NCBI GenBank assembly: GCA_023480825.1
Contig: JAMCWQ010000078.1
Coordinates: 1 to 36,437 of the forward strand
From: Chloroflexota bacterium
GTDB lineage: Bacteria > Chloroflexota > Chloroflexia > JAMCWQ01
Direction: 5' to 3'
Length of the DNA stretch: 36,437 nt
Shown here: positions 15,728 through 24,921 of the stretch, piece after piece
Layout of the letters: each line of letters opens with the position of its first letter
Position numbering within the stretch: the first letter of the stretch is position 1
Notes under the pieces: model-generated
The model's input: only the letters and a program-made list of their open reading frames with translations
Told to the model about the DNA's origin: nothing
Databases searched by the model: none
Made by a program: the position numbers and the translations under genes

Positions 15728-16810
15728 CTAACGCTGGCTTCTGAACTTCAGGAAATCGGGGAAATCCTCATCCTCACGTGGTTTTGCCTCTGGTTCATAG
15801 ACTTCCCGGCGCGTGGCAGTCGCGTGTTTGATCGACTGGCGGCGAGCAGAGTCGAATCCAGTGGCAATCAGTGTCACCTTCACATCAGTCCCCAATCGCG
15901 GATCAAGAACGGCGCCAAAGATGATATTGGCTTCAGGGTCAGCAGCTTGCTGTATGATCTCGGCGGCCTCGTAGACCTCCAGCATGCCTATCTCTTCTCC
16001 GCCGGTAACATTGAAGAGCACTCCCTTTGCGCCGTCTATGGAGATCTCCAAGAGCGGGCTCTCGATCGCCGCCTTTGCCGCGTCGACACACCGGTTCTCG
16101 CCGCTTCCAAAGCCGATGGCCAGCAAAGCCGATCCGGCATCAGACATGATCGCACGCACGTCGGCGAAATCGAGGTTGATCTCCCCATGAAGGGTGATCA
16201 AGTCAGATATGCCTTGGATCCCCTGCCGCAGGACGTCATCAGCCAGACGAAACGCTTCTAAGAAAGAGGTGCTCTTATCGGAAACCTGCAAGAGCCGGTC
16301 GTTAGGGATAGTAATAAGTGTGTCCACACATTCTCGCAGCCGGCTTATGCCTTCTTCAGCCACAGCTCGCCGCTTGCTACCTTCGAACGAAAACGGCCTG
16401 GTCACGACGCCGACAGTAAGAGCCCCAACCTCGCGCGCTATCTGGGCAACGACCGGCGCCGCGCCGGTTCCCGTACCGCCACCCATTCCCGCGGTAATGA
16501 ACACCATGTCGGCGCCCTTTAGCACCTCAAATATCTCTTCACTACTCTCCTCGGCAGCCTTCCCCCCAATATTCGGGTTTCCACCTGCGCCGAGGCCTTT
16601 AGTGAGTTTGTCACCCATGCGGATCAGGTGGTGAGCTTGTGAGTGAAGCAACGCCTGCGCATCAGTGTTGGCGGCAATGAAATCGACCCCCCGCAGGTCC
16701 GCCTGGATCATGCGATTGACCGCGTTGCTGCCACCACCACCCAGCCCGATCACTTTGATCTGGGCAAAGCTCTCAACCTCAGGCATCTGCGGCATTCTAG
16801 AAACGGGCAT
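15728..16810 (-). CDS. ftsZ: Cell division protein FtsZ
   Basis: FtsZ is the tubulin-like GTPase that forms the division ring. The 360-residue product has [17 protein letters not shown] near the start, the tubulin signature GGGTGTG at about 110-116, NTDAQAL, and the T7-loop sequence [13 protein letters not shown] short linker and the C-terminal tail [12 protein letters not shown] fit the peptide that binds FtsA, SepF or other partners. The start at 16810 has GGAGGG 6 nt upstream. An upstream in-frame ATG at 16834 has no ribosome site at useful distance. It is the last gene of the division cluster and has its own promoter. Confidence 0.98.
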   Translation of the reverse strand: MPVSRMPQMPEVESFAQIKVIGLGGGGSNAVNRMIQADLRGVDFIAANTDAQALLHSQAHHLIRMGDKLTKGLGAGGNPNIGGKAAEESSEEIFEVLKGADMVFITAGMGGGTGTGAAPVVAQIAREVGALTVGVVTRPFSFEGSKRRAVAEEGISRLRECVDTLITIPNDRLLQVSDKSTSFLEAFRLADDVLRQGIQGISDLITLHGEINLDFADVRAIMSDAGSALLAIGFGSGENRCVDAAKAAIESPLLEISIDGAKGVLFNVTGGEEIGMLEVYEAAEIIQQAADPEANIIFGAVLDPRLGTDVKVTLIATGFDSARRQSIKHATATRREVYEPEAKPREDEDFPDFLKFRSQR

Positions 16811-16898
16811 TTTAGTCCCTCCAAACGGCTTCATTCAGTCTCGCGGCTCAATGCTCCAGTCTGCCCATGTGCAAGTTCAAATGGAGGTCATAAGAGAA

Positions 16899-16915
16899 TC
16901 AGTGGATTCCACTGA
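16899..16915 (-). promoter_or_regulatory. Palindrome just downstream of the ftsZ start site
   Basis: TCAGTGG-ATT-CCACTGA is a perfect 7-bp inverted repeat beginning about 5 nt after the predicted transcription start of ftsZ. It could be a repressor operator or a 5'-end hairpin that stabilises the mRNA. Confidence 0.45.
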
Positions 16916-16926
16916 ACGTTGCGGTG

Positions 16927-16955
16927 ATTATAGCTTAGGTCAGCCTCTATCACAA
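16927..16955 (-). promoter_or_regulatory. ftsZ promoter
   Basis: TTGTGA (16955-16950), 17-nt spacer, TATAAT (16932-16927) on the minus strand, in the 181-nt gap between sbp and ftsZ. The predicted start near 16920 leaves a leader of about 110 nt, so ftsZ can be expressed independently of the upstream cluster. Confidence 0.65.
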
Positions 16956-16991
16956 CAGTAATTTGATGCAAATTTCGGGAATTTCCGAGAT

Positions 16992-17315
16992 CTACAGAAA
17001 GTGCCTTCTAATGATAGCCAGGTTGTTGAACAGTCTGACTCCAAACGCTACAACTGCCGCAATGAAGAGATCGACTCCGAGCCGGTCGCCAACGAAAACG
17101 AGGGCGACAGCCAGGAGAGAATTGAACCCTAGTCCCGTAAGGAACACCCTGTTCTCGTAGGAGCCGTTCAGTTCGGCTCTCATCGCTCCAAACACGGCAT
17201 CGAGCCCGGCAAGGATGCCAACGGCGGTATAGCGAGCGTACTCCGCAGGAATAGTGAATGAGAACTGCAACCCGACTAAGAAACCTATTAGTAAACCCAA
17301 GAGAGGCAACCACAT
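16992..17315 (-). CDS. sbp: Small basic protein, DUF1290 family
   Basis: The 107-residue membrane protein begins MWLPLLGLLIGFLVGLQFSF, with membrane helices at about 3-20, 30-45, 57-75 and 80-98. It ends in the family signature VDLFIAAVVAFGVRLFNNLA followed by IIRRHFL. DUF1290/Sbp proteins lie in dcw clusters of Gram-positive and related bacteria near ftsQ and ftsZ, often with DUF881 proteins. No DUF881 gene is present here. The function is not established and a divisome role is inferred from location. It starts 18 nt after the ftsQ stop. Confidence 0.9.
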   Translation of the reverse strand: MWLPLLGLLIGFLVGLQFSFTIPAEYARYTAVGILAGLDAVFGAMRAELNGSYENRVFLTGLGFNSLLAVALVFVGDRLGVDLFIAAVVAFGVRLFNNLAIIRRHFL

Positions 17316-17333
17316 CAGATCTTACCTGAACCT

Positions 17334-18143
17334 TCAAGATTGGCTGTTTCGCCGGTAGAAGGGCCGCTGGGTCGACGTGACATTCAGCTCCGACCAATCA
17401 CGCCTTGTCGACAGAAACGCCTGGACAATTGCCAGTTTTTGATCCATCTCCTCCGGCCCGCCAAAAGCGATACTTTGGCCGGTGGTAAGGAACACTCGAA
17501 TGCCCTTCAATTGGGAATACTCCACACTGGTGACGGTGACTCCGCATTTTTGGCCCAAATCATCGGTCAGACGTCCCAGGGCCAAAACCAGATCGGTGGG
17601 AATCTTGCTTCCAACGTCGGGAGAATCCCCACCCACAAGACTCACCTCAACGGTTCCTTCAGGAGACTGAGTCTTCTCTAATACGACCCCCTCCCTGTCT
17701 ACCAGTACATAATCCTTTCCGCAGTGAAAGCCAAGAAACGGAGTGCGTTCGTCGATGCGCACCGATATCGTCCCCGGCAGAGTCACCCATACTTCCGAAC
17801 TCCGGATGTAGGGAAGCGTCTGCAGACGGCTCTTAATGGCTGCGCCATCGACCAGTAGTGAATTCTGGCCTTTCGCGGCGACCAGCCGATCGATATCTGA
17901 AGCCGCCACTCGCTTGTTACCACTGGATTCTACACTAGTGATTGCAAGACCACCACTAGTGAGCAAAAACATCAGTGTGGCGGCAAAGACGATAGCGCCA
18001 CACAGGCTGGCTATCCTGCAACCGCGCAGGCCCACACTAATGGCAGAGGGCCGTTGCCGCAACTGAGCTTCTCCACCGAGGTCATACGTGCTGGCCATGC
18101 GCCGTGGCCGTTCCCGCCGGCGCACTCCCCGGCCGCTCGTCAT
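17334..18143 (-). CDS. ftsQ: Cell division protein FtsQ
   Basis: FtsQ/DivIB is the bitopic divisome protein that links early and late components. The 269-residue product has a basic cytoplasmic N-terminus (GRGVRRRERPRRM), one membrane helix at about 44-66 (ASLCGAIVFAATLMFLLTSG), and an external POTRA domain starting ITSVESSGNKRVAASDI. A beta domain with SEVWVTLPGTISVRIDERTP follows. The ATG overlaps the ddl stop as ATGA. The length is normal and the position in the dcw cluster is classic. Confidence 0.92.
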   Translation of the reverse strand: MTSGRGVRRRERPRRMASTYDLGGEAQLRQRPSAISVGLRGCRIASLCGAIVFAATLMFLLTSGGLAITSVESSGNKRVAASDIDRLVAAKGQNSLLVDGAAIKSRLQTLPYIRSSEVWVTLPGTISVRIDERTPFLGFHCGKDYVLVDREGVVLEKTQSPEGTVEVSLVGGDSPDVGSKIPTDLVLALGRLTDDLGQKCGVTVTSVEYSQLKGIRVFLTTGQSIAFGGPEEMDQKLAIVQAFLSTRRDWSELNVTSTQRPFYRRNSQS

Positions 18144-19279
18144 AGAACACCACCATCAGATGAAGTCTGGGACTGCGATTCCCGCCAACAGCGTTCCTTT
18201 TCAGCATGCCTTTCCAGCGCCAGTTCAATCAGGCGATCAATGAGATCAGTGTAGGAGAGGCCGCTCGCTTCCCACAGTTTGGGATACATACTGATGCTGG
18301 TAAAGCCCGGAATGGTATTGATCTCGCTGATAAGCACGTCTCCGGTAGCCCTTCTCACCAAAAAGTCCACGCGAGCCATTCCACTGCAGTCTATCGCCAG
18401 GAACGCCTTCACTGATAGCTCCCTGATGTTCTCGCTGATCTCGTTGGGCAGATCTGCAGGAATTACCAGCTTGGTGCCGGCGTCGATGTACTTGGCGCGA
18501 TAGTCGTAGAACTCGTTGCAGGGAATGATCTCTCCCACCACGGAGGCTACCGGGTCATCATTGCCAAGGACACTGCACTCGTATTCCCCGCCGTCGACGA
18601 ATTCTTCCACCAGCACCTTCCGGTCGAATCGCATCGCCTCGCGCAGGGCAGGCCACAACTCGGCACGGTTGTGGGCCTTGCTGATTCCGACGCTGGATCC
18701 CATATTGGCTGGCTTTACGAAGCACGGGAAACCGATGCTCTCCTCGACCACACACTCGACATGGTCATTCCGGTCAATGTCGCTCGCCCGAAACACCAGG
18801 TGATTTGGAACCGGCAGGTTGTGCTGCTGAAACACCGCCTTCATCAGCACCTTGTCCATTCCCACTGCAGATGCCAACACTCCGGCGCCTATGTACGGAA
18901 TGCTCGCCAACTCCAACAACCCCTGGATAGTGCCGTCCTCGCCATTAGGGCCATGCAATACGGGAAACATAACGTCGATGCTGCCAAACACGTCCGACAC
19001 AGGGGATGTCGGTTCGGGAACAAGTCCGGTCTCGGCAACCCGTCCGGGAGATGCGAGAAAGAGCGGTGACTTCCCCCCCTCAACTTGACCGGTCTTCAGT
19101 TGCTTCATGGGATCGCCGCTGACTAGCCACCTGCCATCTCTCGTGATGCCAACCGGAACGACATCATATCTCTCGGGATCGAGCACCGACATCACGGAGC
19201 GGGCCGAAGCCAGTGATACATCGTGTTCGCTCGAGCGTCCACCGAAGATGACGCCGACCCGTAGTCTCTTCTTCCTCAT
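18140..19279 (-). CDS. ddl: D-alanine--D-alanine ligase
   Basis: It joins two D-alanines with ATP to make the end of the peptidoglycan stem peptide. The 379-residue ATP-grasp protein begins [20 protein letters not shown] with the N-terminal GGRSSEH-VS motif. It also has [48 protein letters not shown], and the metal-binding end [20 protein letters not shown]. The SMYP segment followed by [12 protein letters not shown] is typical of D-Ala-D-Ala ligases. D-lactate specificity seems unlikely because the usual active-site SY region is kept, but I cannot test that. ATGA overlap with murB. Confidence 0.96.
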   Translation of the reverse strand: MRKKRLRVGVIFGGRSSEHDVSLASARSVMSVLDPERYDVVPVGITRDGRWLVSGDPMKQLKTGQVEGGKSPLFLASPGRVAETGLVPEPTSPVSDVFGSIDVMFPVLHGPNGEDGTIQGLLELASIPYIGAGVLASAVGMDKVLMKAVFQQHNLPVPNHLVFRASDIDRNDHVECVVEESIGFPCFVKPANMGSSVGISKAHNRAELWPALREAMRFDRKVLVEEFVDGGEYECSVLGNDDPVASVVGEIIPCNEFYDYRAKYIDAGTKLVIPADLPNEISENIRELSVKAFLAIDCSGMARVDFLVRRATGDVLISEINTIPGFTSISMYPKLWEASGLSYTDLIDRLIELALERHAEKERCWRESQSQTSSDGGVL

Positions 19280-20235
19280 TGCTCCCCCAGGACCACAATC
19301 TCAAGACTCAGCTCAATGCCAAAAGACAAACTCACTTTCTCCTGGCAGAGTTCGATCAACGCCAGAACGTCGCTTGCACTGGCCTTGCCCGTGTTGACAA
19401 TGAAATTGGCATGCACAGGCGATATCTCGGCTCCGCCGATCCTGAAGCCTTTCAACCCACATTGCTCAATCAGAGCTCCCGCAGCAAACCCTGGAGGGTT
19501 GCGGAAGACTGAACCGGCGGACCAGCCGCCCGGCTGAATACTGCGCCTTCCCGCAAGGTATGTGCGTGCCGTCTCCCTCAAATGCTCGGCGCTGTCGCGG
19601 CGAAACTCAAATTCTGCTCCCACAATTGGCCGTCGCTCACCTTCCCGCCCGGATTTCCACGGGCTGCTCCTATAGGAGAAGAGCATGTCCTCTCTGGTAA
19701 TTTGCTTCCTGCCGCCGTCCTTTTCCAGTACCTCAACAAAGCGCAGGCAATGCGATACTTCGCCGCCGTGCGCCCCGGCATTGCCGGCAATAGCGCCACC
19801 CACGGTGCCCGGTATGCCGACTGCCCACTCGAGGCCTGCGAAGCCGCGATCGACAAGCTCTGTAGCAAGGTGGCTGAACGACATTCCTGAGCCTACCGAT
19901 ACAAAGGCAGAGACATCGCTACCTTCGAGGCTGTTCTGGTACCCACCAGACGCCGGGCCCGGTGCTATTTGGATGGCGCCTTTCGCGCCGGTGGCATTCT
20001 TGATAACCACACCAGGCATGCCTGCATCGGAGACGAGCAGGTTCGTGCCTGAACCAATGATGATGAACGGCAGAGACCTCTGGCTGGAGAAGGCGATGGC
20101 TTCCGCGATATCATCTGCAGAGTAGGCCACGCAGAAGAAATCAGCCGGGCCCCCAATGTGAAGAGAAGTGTGGCGGCTGAGCAACTCGCCCGCCATCATT
20201 TGTGGGCCAGATTGTTTGTCGCTGCCAATCGTCAA
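19276..20235 (-). CDS. murB: UDP-N-acetylenolpyruvoylglucosamine reductase
   Basis: It is a flavoenzyme reducing UDP-GlcNAc-enolpyruvate to UDP-MurNAc with NADPH. The 319-residue product has [13 protein letters not shown], the FAD-binding [13 protein letters not shown], and [20 protein letters not shown]. Catalytic elements are FSYRSSPWK (Arg), GSVFRNP (Ser) and the C-terminal LSLEIVVLG (Glu). The likely start is TTG at 20235, overlapping the murC stop as TTGA. An ATG at 20199 ([12 protein letters not shown]) is the alternative and lacks a ribosome site. Confidence 0.95.
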   Translation of the reverse strand: MTIGSDKQSGPQMMAGELLSRHTSLHIGGPADFFCVAYSADDIAEAIAFSSQRSLPFIIIGSGTNLLVSDAGMPGVVIKNATGAKGAIQIAPGPASGGYQNSLEGSDVSAFVSVGSGMSFSHLATELVDRGFAGLEWAVGIPGTVGGAIAGNAGAHGGEVSHCLRFVEVLEKDGGRKQITREDMLFSYRSSPWKSGREGERRPIVGAEFEFRRDSAEHLRETARTYLAGRRSIQPGGWSAGSVFRNPPGFAAGALIEQCGLKGFRIGGAEISPVHANFIVNTGKASASDVLALIELCQEKVSLSFGIELSLEIVVLGEQ

Positions 20236-21617
20236 GAAACGGACGGCCTTTCGCTAGCGCTCAGGAATTCCTCGGCGACCTTCCAGACATCGCCGGCGCC
20301 TAGTGTCAAGAGCACATCGCCAGGCCGGAGTTCTCTGTCAAGGTAGCCGGTGGCCATCGCCAGTTCCGGAAAGAACATAGCCGCGCGGCCGGGCATGAGC
20401 TTGACAATATCCTCGCCACTCACTCCGAGAGTGTCGGACTCACGAGCGGCGTAGACCCCGGTCACAATAGTGACGTCGGCTTGCGCTAGAGCATCGGCGA
20501 ATTCGCTAAGCAGAGACTTTGTGCGGCTGTAGGTATGAGGCTGGAAAACGCACCACAAACGCCGCCTTGGGTAACTCTGTCTAACGGCCTGAATGGTAGC
20601 CATGATCTCTGAAGGATGGTGAGCATAATCGTCTACCACCAGCACGCCATCTCGCACACCCTTTATCTCAAAGCGTCGCCTGACCGCCGAAAAGGTGCCC
20701 AGCGCAGCGGCTATCTCGTTTGCTTCAACGCCGACTCCCGTGCAGATGGCTATACATGCCAAAGCATTGGACACATTATGCCACCCCGGGACACGAAGTT
20801 CAACGGTCGCTATCCCTAGCCCTTCATGCTCCACCTCGAAGGTAGAACCTCCGGTAGATGAAGCCCGAACGTTTCGACTTGTCCAGTCCGCCCCGCCCGA
20901 CATGGAATACTCTATCGGCGTCGGGCCATTCCTGGGGCGCAGTTGCCTCCCTAAAGCGGCACATCGCTCATCATCTCTATTGAGGACTACCAGACCGTTC
21001 GCGGGAATAGAAGACACGAATTGCTGGAAGGCCCGCTGTATTTGCTCTATGTCTCCATAGAAATCCAGATGGTCTGCCTCGATATTGGTGACGACCGCCA
21101 TCGTAGGCCGGAGCCGGAGGAAAGAGCCATCGAACTCATCCGCCTCGGCGACGAAGTACTCGCCAGCGCCATCATGGCCATGGGGCATGCCGGAAGAAAG
21201 GACCCCACCTACCGCGAAACTCGGGTCCAGGCCCCCCTCTTGTAGCACATGGGAAATCATCGCCGTAGTAGTCGTCTTGCCATGCGTCCCGGCGACAGCA
21301 ATGCCACATTTCTCGGACATCAGCGCCCCAAGGAGCTCCGCCCGTTTGACGACATGAAGGCCGCGCCTTCTCGCCTCCACTATTTCCACATTGTCATCGC
21401 GCGCCGCCGAGGTTACTACAACCAAGCTGGGATCGTCCACGTTGTCTGGGGAGTGGCCGGCGAAGACTGTTGCACCAGCTTCCGCCAGCTTTTCGACAAC
21501 TTTGCTGGAGCTTTGGTCACTCCCGGAGACTAGGCAGCCGCGCTCCAGCAGGATGTGCGCCAAAGCGCTCATCCCGATCCCTCCGATACCGACGAAATGG
21601 ACTTTTCCCAGGTCCAG
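20232..21617 (-). CDS. murC: UDP-N-acetylmuramate--L-alanine ligase, apparent CTG start
   Basis: It adds L-Ala to UDP-MurNAc. The protein has the Mur-ligase P-loop GTHGKTTTTAM (about 110-120), the central EADEFDGSF and VTNIEADHLDFYGD, and the C-terminal domain with DDYAHHPSEI and FQPHTYSRT. The first ATG (21572) would cut the N-terminal Rossmann motif, which reads VHFVGIGGIGMSALAH when extended upstream. Between the preceding gene's stop (21629-21627) and that motif the only initiation candidates are CTG at 21617 and 21611. AGGAGAG lies 5-6 nt before the first, giving (M)DLGKVHFVGIGGIGM. I annotate 461 residues from CTG 21617. A sequencing error is the alternative. Confidence 0.93.
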   Translation of the reverse strand: MDLGKVHFVGIGGIGMSALAHILLERGCLVSGSDQSSSKVVEKLAEAGATVFAGHSPDNVDDPSLVVVTSAARDDNVEIVEARRRGLHVVKRAELLGALMSEKCGIAVAGTHGKTTTTAMISHVLQEGGLDPSFAVGGVLSSGMPHGHDGAGEYFVAEADEFDGSFLRLRPTMAVVTNIEADHLDFYGDIEQIQRAFQQFVSSIPANGLVVLNRDDERCAALGRQLRPRNGPTPIEYSMSGGADWTSRNVRASSTGGSTFEVEHEGLGIATVELRVPGWHNVSNALACIAICTGVGVEANEIAAALGTFSAVRRRFEIKGVRDGVLVVDDYAHHPSEIMATIQAVRQSYPRRRLWCVFQPHTYSRTKSLLSEFADALAQADVTIVTGVYAARESDTLGVSGEDIVKLMPGRAAMFFPELAMATGYLDRELRPGDVLLTLGAGDVWKVAEEFLSASERPSVS

Positions 21618-21626
21618 TGCTCTCTC

Positions 21627-22253
21627 CTATCCTCGGACCTTCAGCAATCTAGAGACAAATAATGCGACAAAGGCCACCACGGCGATCACCACCACCATGC
21701 TCGCCCAGCCCCAAATCGCCTCGAGGCCGGGAGGCTGCGTGCGGTCGATGGTCTGCATTCCTAGAGCCCCTAACCGGTCGCCGGTTTCAAACATCCAAAG
21801 CCCGGCCACCCGGCCTGTGCTGTTGATTAGTACAGAGCCCAACAGAAAGACGTTCAGGCAACCAAGGACGGCGCCAAAGACTCTGGATGGTGCCGTCACC
21901 AGGCTACCGCTGGCCGCCCACAAGCCGATAGCATAAGCCACGACTGCCCAGAGTGCAAATATCCCCAGGCGGACCCCAACTTCCGGAGCGTATTCGAGGT
22001 CAAACGCCGGTGTGCTCAGGTCCTTCCAACCCGCGGCACGCAGGATACCAGTCCCCCAAGCCAGGACACCATTTGCCATGTCGATGAACTGGGGCCACCA
22101 GGAGGTGCCAACCACATTTAGCGACACCATCCCAACCGCCAACATGGTGCATGTGACGGCTTCTCCTTTCCAGCCCCGTTTAAACCCGATGATCGCTCCA
22201 AGTGCGAAGAACAGGAAGAAGGCGAGGTTTATGTGAGTGCGAAGCGTGTCCAT
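21627..22253 (-). CDS. CvpA-like membrane protein in the place of murG
   Basis: The 208-residue polytopic protein starts MDTLRTHINLAFFLFFALGA. It has about five hydrophobic segments (near 10-30, 35-52, 100-125, 128-150 and 180-202). The early IIGFKRGWKGEAVTCTMLA resembles the GxKRG start of CvpA/colicin V production family proteins, which suggests but does not prove membership. The start at 22253 has GGGAGG 7 nt upstream; an in-frame ATG 15 nt earlier overlaps that ribosome site. It sits 34 nt after ftsW and 9 nt before murC, the slot normally held by murG, but it has no glycosyltransferase features. Its role in the cluster is unknown. Confidence 0.75.
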   Translation of the reverse strand: MDTLRTHINLAFFLFFALGAIIGFKRGWKGEAVTCTMLAVGMVSLNVVGTSWWPQFIDMANGVLAWGTGILRAAGWKDLSTPAFDLEYAPEVGVRLGIFALWAVVAYAIGLWAASGSLVTAPSRVFGAVLGCLNVFLLGSVLINSTGRVAGLWMFETGDRLGALGMQTIDRTQPPGLEAIWGWASMVVVIAVVAFVALFVSRLLKVRG

Positions 22254-22287
22254 TAACCAACCTCCCATGCAGTCATGAAGGAATCCT

Positions 22288-23461
22288 CTACTGTTCCGGT
22301 ATCATTGCTGCGGTCTTCGGCGTCCGGCCAGTCATCACGGCCTCACGCGAGATCGACAACAGCACTCCTACGCCAAGCATGGTCACAGACAATGATGAGC
22401 CACCATAGCTGATGAAGGGTAATGGTATCCCGGTAAACGGGATGGTCGTTGTCACGACGCCGATATTCAATGTCGCCTGCAGCACCCACCCAGGTCGTGA
22501 TTCCCGTGGCTACCAGGACGCCGAACGAATCCGGCGCCCTCATGGCAATCGTAATCCCACGGATGGCGAAAGCCATGAACAGAAGGATCACAAACGTCGC
22601 CCCGATGAAGCCAAGCTCTTCCCCAATTACAGCAAAGATAGCATCCGTGTGAGCCGCAGGCAGCCAGCTAAACTTCTGGCGGCTGGCTCCCAACCCCACG
22701 CCGAACAACCCTCCGCTGCCCAGTGCGAGGAGTACCTGAATCGGATGGTATCCCATATTCAGCGGGTCCTTCCACGGATCAAGGAAGATCGTAATCCGGT
22801 TCATTCGATATGATGCAGTTGCAACCAACGCTACAAACGCCGCCGAAGCCATCGCGAAGCCACCGAATAGCTGGATCAGAGCTCCGCCGGCCACAAAGAA
22901 CATGGCTACCCCGATACCCGCTATTACTACCGATGTCCCCAGGTCCGGTTCCATCATGATCAAGCCGATTACCAACCCAAGAGTAAGGCCAAACGGGATC
23001 AGCCCGTAAGTGAACTTGCCCAGCTTATCCCTCTTTTGTTCCAGCCAATCGGCGACGTAGAAGATGAGCAAGAGCTTCGCCAATTCACTTGGCTGAATCG
23101 AAATGAATGATCCCAGTACAATCCACCGCCTCGCCCCATCGATCTCCGGGCTGATTGAGCGGACGGTGACCACGGCGATTAGCATAGCCAGGACAATGGC
23201 CATGAGAGGTAATGAGAACCGGCGCCAGAACCGGTATGGAATCCGCGCAGCGACTGCCATAAGTACAGTGCCGACCACAAGCCATTGGACCTGACGCAGA
23301 AGCCAGTAGGCACTGTTGCCGGTCTGCACGTACGCGGTCGCGAAACTGGCGCTGTAGACCATCACCACACCGACCATGAGCAAGGCCACAACTACTGCCA
23401 GTAGCCAATAGTCTACACGCCTGGGAACGCCGGTGGAAGTACCAGTGCGGTTAAGAAACAT
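22288..23461 (-). CDS. ftsW: Peptidoglycan glycosyltransferase FtsW, with a one-base frameshift
   Basis: FtsW is the SEDS-family polymerase of the divisome, partner of FtsI. Reading frame one from ATG 23461 gives ARRWIVLGSFISIQPSELAK, ADWLEQKRDK, MEPDLGTSVV and AHTDAIFAVIGEELGF. It then reaches ITTWVG and runs out of family similarity, stopping at 22343. The next frame picks up exactly there with LQATLNIGVVTTTIPFTG then IPLPFISYGGSS, and ends at 22288. An extra G (plus-strand c at 22483) in TGGGTGGGTG-CTGCAG explains it. Removing it gives a normal 390-residue FtsW. The break may be a real mutation or a sequencing error. Start ATG overlaps the murD stop as TGATG. Confidence 0.9.
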
Positions 23462-24867
23462 CAACCTCGCTCTGCGATCTCTCTGACGAAACGCCGAAAC
23501 AACTCACCCCGCTCGAATTCGTTGGCGAACATCCCGAAGCTGGCACATGCCGGAGACAAGAGAATAGCCCCACCTGGCTGCGCGGCTGTGTGTGCTAACT
23601 GCACTGCTTCCTCCATAGACAATGCTTCGGGGATCTCTCTGCGCCATCCCGCAGCGACGATTTCCGCCCTCAATCTCGGCGTTGCTGAGCCAGCGAGCAA
23701 GACAAGCGCTGATACGCGATTGACTATGGCCCTAGCCAGTTCTTGGAAGTCCAGATGTTTATCTGAGCCACCGGCAATGAGGACCACGGGGCAGCCCAGC
23801 GCCTCGAGCGCAGCCAAGGTCGAAGCCGGCGTGGTGCTAGTTGTGTCGTTGTAATAGGTAATTCCTGCTCGCTCGGCTACCGGTTCCAGGCGGTCCGGCA
23901 CGGGGCCGAAGACTTTGACAGCCCGGGCCATTGATTCCACACTCACCCCGGCCGCTCCCACTGTTGCCATCGCCGCCAAGACATTCAGCAAATTGCCTTT
24001 CCCTGGCAACCCAACCGCGGAAACAGGGCAGACCACTTCTTCGAGGCCGTTCCAGCGCAACAAGATGTCCGTACCGACCACCAGCGACGCCTCGGCGCAT
24101 TCGGGATCGGCGACGCCAAACCAGCGAACAGAGCCCTTAGCCTCCAGCGCAAACTCTCGCACCACATGGTCATCGCTGTTCAGTATGAGCACGTCAGCGG
24201 GCGATTGAGAGAGGAATATCGCCTTCTTCGCGGCAACATAGTCCTCCATATCCTTGTATCTATCCAAATGGTCGGGGTAGATGTTGGTCACGACCGCGAT
24301 GTGCGGACTCATCCCCGCCTCGGCGAGCCCCTCCAGTTGCCAACTGGAGAGCTCCAGGACAACCCACGAATCGGGGTCCAGGGAGGAAAGCGATTCGAGA
24401 GCCGACACGCGCAAGTTCCCTGCAACCACGGTCTTCCTACCGTCCTGTTTCAGCATTTCGCCAGTGAGCATCGTCGTGGTAGTCTTCCCTTTGGTGCCCG
24501 TGATTCCGATGATCGGTGCGGGGCAAAGGCGGAAGAACAGGGTCATCTCCATTTCCACGGCCGCCCCGGATTCCCGGGCGGCGCTCAGAAACATGGATTG
24601 CCGAGGCACAGCGGGGTTTCGGACCACGATGTCCGCATTTTGGAAATCCTGTAGACGGTGTTCCCCAAGGACATAGCGTATTGGATACCGGCTCAGCTCT
24701 TCGAGAGACGGCGCCAATCTGTCCGGCGTGCGCAGGTCCGTCACTGTCACTTGAGCGCCTTGCTCGCAGAGAAAGCGCGCCACACCGAGGCCACCGCGAT
24801 TGACGCCCAGCCCCATTACCAGGACTTTCTTACCTCGCAACGCCAGCATATCGTCACGTCTGGTCAT
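23461..24867 (-). CDS. murD: UDP-N-acetylmuramoylalanine--D-glutamate ligase
   Basis: It adds D-Glu to UDP-MurNAc-L-Ala. The 468-residue product has the N-terminal Rossmann stretch KKVLVMGLGVNRGGLGVARF, the P-loop GITGTKGKTTTTM (121-133), LELSSWQLEGL, VTNIYPDHLDRYKDMEDYV and the C-terminal end SPACASFGMFANEFERGE. The C-terminal domain has YNDTTSTTPASTLAAL where common MurD proteins read NDSKATN, so it belongs to a divergent branch. The LELSSWQLE and SPACASFDMF-like motifs are specific to MurD. GGAG is 9 nt before the ATG. Confidence 0.93.
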   Translation of the reverse strand: MTRRDDMLALRGKKVLVMGLGVNRGGLGVARFLCEQGAQVTVTDLRTPDRLAPSLEELSRYPIRYVLGEHRLQDFQNADIVVRNPAVPRQSMFLSAARESGAAVEMEMTLFFRLCPAPIIGITGTKGKTTTTMLTGEMLKQDGRKTVVAGNLRVSALESLSSLDPDSWVVLELSSWQLEGLAEAGMSPHIAVVTNIYPDHLDRYKDMEDYVAAKKAIFLSQSPADVLILNSDDHVVREFALEAKGSVRWFGVADPECAEASLVVGTDILLRWNGLEEVVCPVSAVGLPGKGNLLNVLAAMATVGAAGVSVESMARAVKVFGPVPDRLEPVAERAGITYYNDTTSTTPASTLAALEALGCPVVLIAGGSDKHLDFQELARAIVNRVSALVLLAGSATPRLRAEIVAAGWRREIPEALSMEEAVQLAHTAAQPGGAILLSPACASFGMFANEFERGELFRRFVREIAERG

Positions 24868-24921
24868 TTCTTAACGCTCCAGCAAGCACGGCTGCGCTAT
24901 CCAGATGAGTCTTTCGGGTAA

